Assembly: GCF_002095575.1 (NCBI RefSeq)
Contig: NZ_MLJJ01000010.1
Location: 1 to 64,000, forward strand
Length of the DNA stretch: 64,000 nt
Reading direction: 5' to 3'
Origin: Pantoea septica
GTDB taxonomy: Bacteria > Pseudomonadota > Gammaproteobacteria > Enterobacterales > Enterobacteriaceae
Under the pieces are notes generated by a model, which saw nothing but the letters and a program-made list of their open reading frames with translations, made no database searches and was not told where the DNA came from. Below, one piece after another: positions 58,006-64,000 of this stretch (the first letter of the stretch is position 1; the number at the start of each line of letters is the position of its first letter). A program made the position numbers and the translations under genes.

Positions 58006-60279
58006 TCAGGCTTCGCCGTCTTCGCTGACGGCACGCGCTGGGGCATCCAGCTCTACCTTGTCGATACGCTGCAGGCCGCGCGGCAGCAGCGTGCCGCGAC
58101 GTCCGCGATCGGCGCGGAACTTCTGCAGCTCTTCGCTGCGCAGCACCAGCTTGCGCTTGCCGACATAGAGCGTGACCGCGCTGCCCGGCGGCAGGATCAG
58201 CAGCCACGCCAGCTTGTCGTTGCCCGCCGCGGCGTCCGCCGCCGGGATAGAGATAATTTTGTTGCCTTTGCCTTTCGACATCTGCGGCAGCTCGCCGACC
58301 GGGAACATCAGCATACGTCCCGCCTGCGTAATTGCCAGCAGCATGTCATCTTCGTGATGCACCGCCATCGGCGTCATGACGCGCGCGTTGTCCGGCAGCG
58401 TCAGCAGCGCTTTGCCGGCGCGGTTGCGCGACACCAGATCGGCGAAGGTGCAGATAAAGCCGTAGCCGGCGTCGGACGCCATCAGCAGCTTCTGCTCGTC
58501 CGCCTCCATCAGCACCTGCTCTACCACCGCGCCCGGCGGCGGCGTCAGCTTGCCGGTCAGCGGCTCGCCCTGCCCGCGCGCCGACGGCAGCGAGGTGGGA
58601 TCGAGCGTATAGCTGCGTCCGGTGGAGTCGATAAAGGCGACCGGCTGGTTGCTTTTGCCGCGCGCCGCAGCCAGATAGCTGTCGCCCGCTTTATAACTCA
58701 GCCCTGACGGATCGATATCGTGGCCCTTGGCGCTGCGCACCCAGCCCATCTGCGACAGGACAATGGTGACCGGCTCGGACGGCACCAGTTCGTTTTCGCT
58801 CAGCGCTTTGGCCTCTTCGCGCTCGTGGAGCGGCGAACGGCGATCGTCGCCGTAGGCGGCGGCGTCCGCCTGCAGCTCTTTCTTCAGCAGGGTATTCATC
58901 TTGCGCTCAGAGGCGAGGATCGCCTGAATCTGATCGCGCTCTTTTTCCAGCTCGCTCTGCTCGCCGCGGATCTTCATCTCTTCCAGCTTCGCCAGATGGC
59001 GCAGTTTCAGCTCGAGGATGGCTTCCGCCTGCGTTTCACTGATGCCGAAGCGCGACATCAGCACCGGCTTAGGCTCATCCTCGCTGCGGATGATATGGAT
59101 CACCTCGTCGATATTGAGGAAGGCGACCAGCAGGCCCTCAAGGATATGCAGACGACGCAGCACGCGCTCAAGGCGATGGTTAAGACGACGCTTAACGGTG
59201 TCGCGGCGGAACACCAGCCATTCCGACAGGATCTCCAGCAGGTTTTTCACCGACGGGCGGCTGTCGAGGCCGATCATGTTAAGGTTAACGCGGTAGCTCT
59301 TTTCGAGATCGGTGGTGGCGAACAGGTGATGCATTACCTGATCGAGATCCACGCGGTTCGAACGCGGCACGATCACCAGGCGGGTCGGGTTTTCATGATC
59401 CGACTCGTCGCGCAGATCTTCCACCATCGGCAGTTTTTTATTGCGCATCTGAGCGGCGATCTGCTCCAGCACGCGCGCGCCGGAAACCTGGTGCGGCAGC
59501 GCGGTGATCACCACCTCGCCATCCTCTTTTTTCCACACCGCGCGCTGGCGAACAGAGCCGCGGCCGGTCTGGTAAATTTTACGGATCTCGTCGCGCGGCG
59601 TAATAATCTCCGCCTCGGTGGGATAATCGGGGCCCTGCACGATATCCAGCAGCGCGTCGAGGCTGGTGTTCGGCTTATCGATCAGGGCGATCGCCGCCTG
59701 CGCCACTTCGCGCAGGTTGTGCGGCGGAATATCGGTCGCCATGCCGACGGCGATGCCGGTCGTGCCGTTCAGCAGAATGTTCGGCAGCCGCGCGGGCAGC
59801 ATTTTCGGCTCCTGCATCGTGCCGTCAAAGTTCGGCACGAAGTCCACCGTGCCCTGGCCCAGCTCGCCGAGCAGCACTTCCGCATATTTAGACAGGCGGG
59901 ATTCGGTGTAGCGCATCGCCGCGAAGGATTTCGGATCGTCAGGGGCGCCCCAGTTGCCCTGGCCATCCACCAGCGGATAGCGATAGGAGAACGGCTGCGC
60001 CATCAGCACCATCGCTTCATAGCAGGCGCTGTCGCCGTGCGGATGGTATTTACCCAGCACGTCGCCCACGGTACGCGCGGATTTCTTGAATTTGGCGCTG
60101 GCGCTCAGGCCGAGCTCCGACATAGCGTAGACGATACGGCGCTGTACCGGCTTCAGACCGTCGCCGATATAGGGCAAGGCGCGATCCATGATGACGTACA
60201 TCGAGTAGTTCAGGTACGCGTTTTCGGTAAATGTGTGCAGGGCAAGACGCTCTGCACCATCCTGCGTCAATTCACTCAT
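58006..60279 (-). CDS. parC: DNA topoisomerase IV subunit A
   Basis: 757 residues from ATG 60279 (frame open to 60321). It is the DNA breakage and reunion subunit that decatenates daughter chromosomes with ParE. The catalytic Tyr124 is in AMRYTESR. The quinolone-resistance region GDSACYEA keeps wild-type Ser84 and Glu88 (Ser80 and Glu84 in E. coli, whose protein starts four residues shorter). The C-terminal beta-pinwheel is complete. AGGA precedes the start. Confidence 0.98.
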   Translation of the reverse strand: MSELTQDGAERLALHTFTENAYLNYSMYVIMDRALPYIGDGLKPVQRRIVYAMSELGLSASAKFKKSARTVGDVLGKYHPHGDSACYEAMVLMAQPFSYRYPLVDGQGNWGAPDDPKSFAAMRYTESRLSKYAEVLLGELGQGTVDFVPNFDGTMQEPKMLPARLPNILLNGTTGIAVGMATDIPPHNLREVAQAAIALIDKPNTSLDALLDIVQGPDYPTEAEIITPRDEIRKIYQTGRGSVRQRAVWKKEDGEVVITALPHQVSGARVLEQIAAQMRNKKLPMVEDLRDESDHENPTRLVIVPRSNRVDLDQVMHHLFATTDLEKSYRVNLNMIGLDSRPSVKNLLEILSEWLVFRRDTVKRRLNHRLERVLRRLHILEGLLVAFLNIDEVIHIIRSEDEPKPVLMSRFGISETQAEAILELKLRHLAKLEEMKIRGEQSELEKERDQIQAILASERKMNTLLKKELQADAAAYGDDRRSPLHEREEAKALSENELVPSEPVTIVLSQMGWVRSAKGHDIDPSGLSYKAGDSYLAAARGKSNQPVAFIDSTGRSYTLDPTSLPSARGQGEPLTGKLTPPPGAVVEQVLMEADEQKLLMASDAGYGFICTFADLVSRNRAGKALLTLPDNARVMTPMAVHHEDDMLLAITQAGRMLMFPVGELPQMSKGKGNKIISIPAADAAAGNDKLAWLLILPPGSAVTLYVGKRKLVLRSEELQKFRADRGRRGTLLPRGLQRIDKVELDAPARAVSEDGEA

Positions 60280-60410
60280 TGAATTTTTATCCTCACTTCG
60301 TGTCCCGCAATGGCGAAACACCCGGCGGTTATTTGGCGAGGATAGTACCTCAATCGCCAGAATTAGTCACAGGGAAGCGCAGTGCGGCACAGGATTGGCG
60401 ACCGCGACGA

Positions 60411-61178
60411 TCAACGCGCCGCGCCCATCCACTGCGCCGCGATACGCGCATATTCGCCGGTAGCGGTGGCGAGGTGCAGCCACTGGTCGATATAGGCTTT
60501 CCAGCTCATATCGTCGCGCGGGATCATGTAGGCTTTTTCGCCGTACTGCAGCGGCGCCTGCGGATCAATGGCGCAGAGTTGCGGGTAGCGCTGCTGCTGG
60601 TAGAGCGCTTCGGAGGCGTCAGTGATCATCACGTCAGCCTTCCCGTCCACCAGCTGCTGGAAAATCGTGACGTTATCGTGGAACAGGGTCAGCGTCGCCT
60701 GCGGCAGATGGCTGTGGACAAAGGCTTCGTTGGTGCCGCCCGCCGGTTCGATCACGCGTACCGCCGGCGCGTTAAGCTGCGCGAGCGTGCCATATTTCGC
60801 CTTGTCGGCGCAGCGCACCAGCGGAATCTTGCCGTCGACGCCGAGCGGCTGGGCGAACCAGGCTGTCTGCTGGCGCTTCAGCGTCACCGACACGCCGCCC
60901 AGCGCAATATCGCACTGCTTCTCTTTGAAATCCTGCGACAGGGTTTTCCAGGTCGTCGGCACCCAGCTGATCTTCGCGTCCAGGCTGGCGGCCAGCGACT
61001 GCGCCATGCTGATATCCAGCCCCTCGTACTGGCCGTCCGGGCGCAGCCAGGTGTAGGGCTTGTAGTCGCCGGTGGTGCAGACCTTCAGAGTTTTGCTGGC
61101 GAGGATCTGATCCAGACGGGAGTCCGCCTGCGCGACGCCGCTGGCCAGCAGCAGCGCGCTGATAAGGTATGTGCGCAT
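60411..61178 (-). CDS. pheC: Periplasmic cyclohexadienyl dehydratase (PheC)
   Basis: 255 residues with a signal peptide ending at QADS and a solute-binding-protein type 3 fold. The match to Pseudomonas PheC is specific: SRLDQILASKTLKV, TTGDYKPYTW, EPAGGTNEAF with the catalytic-type Glu151, DNVTIFQQLVDGKAD and LPR/IPRDD near the end. PheC dehydrates prephenate or arogenate to phenylpyruvate or phenylalanine in the periplasm. A periplasmic form is known from Erwinia/Pantoea relatives. A plain amino-acid-binding protein is the alternative. It is not in an ABC-transporter operon, supporting the enzyme reading. Confidence 0.82.
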   Translation of the reverse strand: MRTYLISALLLASGVAQADSRLDQILASKTLKVCTTGDYKPYTWLRPDGQYEGLDISMAQSLAASLDAKISWVPTTWKTLSQDFKEKQCDIALGGVSVTLKRQQTAWFAQPLGVDGKIPLVRCADKAKYGTLAQLNAPAVRVIEPAGGTNEAFVHSHLPQATLTLFHDNVTIFQQLVDGKADVMITDASEALYQQQRYPQLCAIDPQAPLQYGEKAYMIPRDDMSWKAYIDQWLHLATATGEYARIAAQWMGAAR

Positions 61179-61337
61179 TATTGTTCTTCTGTTTGACGTG
61201 ATGAGTGTTGTTGAAGTGTGTCATAAGCCGCTGGATTATTGCTTCCAGCGCAAAAGTCTTGTGATCTGAATCCCATTTTTCTGCCGCCGCTAAGGGCGTA
61301 AAGTAGCCCTCTATTGCAACACACATGAGATTAGCGA

Positions 61338-61916
61338 ATGAATATTCTGATTATCGACGGCGGTAAAACCTTCGCCCACTCCAAAGGCGAGCTGAACCAT
61401 ACCCTGACCGAGGTTGCGGCCAGCCAGCTGCGCGATTTAGGCCATCAGGTTAACGTCACCCTGGCCGACAGCGACTATGTTATCGCGGATGAAGTGCAGA
61501 AGTATCTCGACAGCGACGTGGTGATTTACCAGATGCCAGGCTGGTGGATGGGCGAGCCCTGGACGGTGAAGCGCTATATCGACGAAGTCTTTACCGAGGG
61601 TCACGGTTCGCTCTACGCCAGCGACGGCCGCTCGCGCGCCGACGCCAGCAAAAAGTATGGCTCGGGCGGCCTGCTGCAGGGCAAAAAATATATGCTGTCG
61701 CTGACCTGGAACGCGCCGCTGGAGGCCTTTACCGATCCCGACCAGTTCTTTGAAGGCGTCGGCGTCGACGGTCTCTATCTGCACTTCCATAAAGCCAACC
61801 AGTTCCTGGGAATGGAAGCGCTGCCGACCTTTATCTGCAACGACGTCATCAAGATGCCGGACGTGCCGCGCGATATCGCACGTTATCGGACACATCTCAG
61901 CGAGATCTTTGCTTAA
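61338..61916 (+). CDS. mdaB: NADPH:quinone oxidoreductase MdaB
   Basis: 192-residue flavodoxin-like NAD(P)H quinone reductase (E. coli 193). It has the FAD/quinone motifs MPGWWMGEPWT and TWNAPLEAFT and the FTEGHGSLYASDGRSR block. It reduces quinones by two electrons and works with YgiN in a quinol cycle. The gene begins 160 bp from the divergent pheC and lies 32 bp before ygiN, in one operon. Confidence 0.97.
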   Translation: MNILIIDGGKTFAHSKGELNHTLTEVAASQLRDLGHQVNVTLADSDYVIADEVQKYLDSDVVIYQMPGWWMGEPWTVKRYIDEVFTEGHGSLYASDGRSRADASKKYGSGGLLQGKKYMLSLTWNAPLEAFTDPDQFFEGVGVDGLYLHFHKANQFLGMEALPTFICNDVIKMPDVPRDIARYRTHLSEIFA

Positions 61917-61948
61917 CTGAAAGCGGACCCGCAAACAAGGAGACGTAC

Positions 61949-62257
61949 ATGCTAACGGTAGTGGCTGAAATTTGTATTAAACCAGGACATCGCAATAAAG
62001 TGCTGGAGGCGATCAAGTCGCTTATCCCGTCGGTGCTGGCCGAAGAGGGCTGCCACCAGTACGACGCGCTGGTCGATCATCAGGCGCAGGTGCCGTGGAA
62101 GCAGAATTCACCCGACTCCATTTTTATGCTGGAGCAGTGGGAGTCGCTGCGCCACCTGGAGCAGCATCAGCAGATGCCGCACATGGAAACGCATCGCGAG
62201 AAGATTAAAGACGACGTGCTGGACGTGAAGATTCTGGTGCTGGAGCCGACCGCCTGA
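61949..62257 (+). CDS. ygiN: Quinol monooxygenase YgiN (ABM domain)
   Basis: 102 residues forming a dimeric ferredoxin-like ABM fold. It has ICIKPGHRNKVLEAIKSL, the EEGCHQYDALVD block and the EQWES element. In E. coli it reoxidises menadiol produced by MdaB. AAGGAG lies before the ATG. It is followed directly by a strong terminator. Confidence 0.96.
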   Translation: MLTVVAEICIKPGHRNKVLEAIKSLIPSVLAEEGCHQYDALVDHQAQVPWKQNSPDSIFMLEQWESLRHLEQHQQMPHMETHREKIKDDVLDVKILVLEPTA

Positions 62258-62275
62258 CGTCACAGGCTGTCACGC

Positions 62276-62307
62276 GCCGCGCGCCTCAGGACGCGCGGCT
62301 TTTTTTT
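62276..62307. terminator. Intrinsic terminator between ygiN and the LysR gene
   Basis: An 8-bp stem GCCGCGCG/CGCGCGGC with an 8-base loop is followed by eight T on the + strand, 19 bp after the ygiN stop. It sits at the 3' end of the convergent LysR gene too. Confidence 0.9.
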
Positions 62308-62308
62308 G

Positions 62309-63208
62309 TCAGAACAGCGCCTGCGAGGCGATCTCCTGATGGAGAAAGTCGAGAAAACAGGTAATGCGCGACGCCAGCTCCGCGTTGCGGTAGTAAACGG
62401 CATGTACGGGCAGCCTGACGTCATGCGTCTGCTGCACCAGCACCTCTTTTAGCCGGCCGGCGGCGAGATCCTGATGGCTGACGAAGTCGGATATGCGCGC
62501 AATGCCCTGTCCCGCCAGAGCGAGCTGGCGAATGATTTCGCCGCTGGAGGCGGCAATGGTCGGCTGAATGCGCAGCAGCTCGCCTTCACGCTGCCAGACG
62601 GGCCAGACGTTATGCATCTCCAGCTGGCTGAAGCCGATAAGCTGATGCTGCGCCAGCGCCTCGACGCTCTGCGGTTCGCCATATTTCTGCAGATAGGCGG
62701 GACTGGCCAGCAGCCGAACCCGGCTGCTGCCGAGCATCCGGGCGCGCATGGTGGAATCCCGCAGCTCGCCGATGCGAATAGCGATATCGGTCTGCTGCTC
62801 CAGCAGATCGATAACGATATCGTCGGTATTGAGTTCGAGCTGGATCAGCGGATAGCGCTGCCGGAATGCGCCGATCAGCGGCACGATGACGTGCTGCATA
62901 AAAGGCGCGGCGGCGTTGATGCGCAGGCGGCCAGAGGGCGTCTCCCGGCGTCGGGCGATCTGCTCTTCCGCCTGTTCAACGGAGAGCAAAATCTGGCGCG
63001 CGTGGGTCAGGAAAAGATGGCCCTCTTCGGTCAGGGCCAGCCGCCGCGTGGTACGGTGCAGCAAGGTGCTGTTGAGTTTGGCTTCGAGGCGGCTCAGGGC
63101 GCGGCTCACGCCTGAACTGGTTTGATCCAGCAGCTCCGCCGCCGAGGTGATTGAACCGCAGTCCGCCACCGCCACCAGCACGCGCAGCTCTTCCAGCGTG
63201 ACTTTCAT
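62309..63208 (-). CDS. LysR-family transcriptional regulator
   Basis: 299 residues. The N-terminal winged helix-turn-helix (ITSAAELLDQTSSGVSRAL) is followed by a type-2 periplasmic-binding effector domain. It is similar to YafC/DmlR-type LysR proteins. Its target is unknown. It lies between ygiN and parE, where E. coli has no gene, so it is an insertion in this lineage. Autoregulation or control of a neighbour cannot be read from the sequence. Confidence 0.85.
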   Translation of the reverse strand: MKVTLEELRVLVAVADCGSITSAAELLDQTSSGVSRALSRLEAKLNSTLLHRTTRRLALTEEGHLFLTHARQILLSVEQAEEQIARRRETPSGRLRINAAAPFMQHVIVPLIGAFRQRYPLIQLELNTDDIVIDLLEQQTDIAIRIGELRDSTMRARMLGSSRVRLLASPAYLQKYGEPQSVEALAQHQLIGFSQLEMHNVWPVWQREGELLRIQPTIAASSGEIIRQLALAGQGIARISDFVSHQDLAAGRLKEVLVQQTHDVRLPVHAVYYRNAELASRITCFLDFLHQEIASQALF

Positions 63209-63283
63209 CGTCTACTCCGGTGCGCGGCGGACGCGCGATTCAGGCCGCAGCCCGGGATCGCGCGCCGTGCCGCAGCGCGAGGA

Positions 63284-64000
<717 letters not shown>

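Overview
The window is a chromosomal segment of an enterobacterium. Gene content and order (deoCABD, prfC-osmY-ytjA-yjjU-yjjV, exbBD-metC-yghB-yqhC-dkgA, ftsP-plsC-parC, mdaB-ygiN, parE) are those of Enterobacterales. High GC, an OlsF-type ornithine-lipid synthase and a periplasmic cyclohexadienyl dehydratase (PheC) next to parC point towards Erwiniaceae (Pantoea/Mixta/Erwinia). The genus is inference. Blocks that lie far apart in E. coli are joined here.

Layout. 0.2-3.4 kb: a soluble PAS-PAS-MCP protein and a PBP2-like transpeptidase that is not beside rodA. 3.6-8.1 kb: the deo nucleoside-catabolism operon with two DeoR-type operators upstream. 8.1-12.9 kb: yjjV, yjjU, ytjA, osmY, prfC. 13.1-15.4 kb: a YjiH/YjiG membrane pair with an M20 amidohydrolase. 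15.8-21.5 kb: ferritin, then a GH31 glycosidase, an ACS-type MFS transporter and a LacI regulator. 21.5-31.6 kb: three c-di-GMP proteins (one PAS4-GGDEF-EAL, two MHYT-GGDEF-EAL) around an ornithine-lipid synthase and a cupin. 32.1-37.4 kb: an archaic (SCPU/Csu-type) chaperone-usher pilus operon. 37.4-39.8 kb: a citrate/tricarballylate-type symporter and an exported alpha/beta hydrolase.

39.8-47.2 kb is a strikingly AT-rich accessory block bounded and interrupted by copies of a palindromic repeat. It holds a ~1700-residue protein with an N-terminal PD-(D/E)xK (Cap4/DUF4297-like) nuclease, a STAND-type P-loop NTPase and a long helical C-terminus, which is the architecture of AVAST antiphage proteins. 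Upstream lies a small frameshifted coiled-coil gene, and beyond that a DUF5677/HEPN-like gene. The natural start of the large gene and its body are in different frames. The junction is an exact -1 slippery heptamer, so it is either programmed frameshifting, a phase-variable tract, a disabling mutation or a sequencing indel. This is the most interesting locus of the window.

47.2-64.0 kb returns to core genes: exbBD, then a TRAP transporter with a KdgR-like operator inserted between exbB and metC, then metC, yghB, yqhC, dkgA (without yqhD), ftsP, plsC, parC, pheC, mdaB, ygiN, a LysR regulator and the 3' part of parE, cut by the window end.

Many long antisense ORFs exist because of the high GC and were not annotated.
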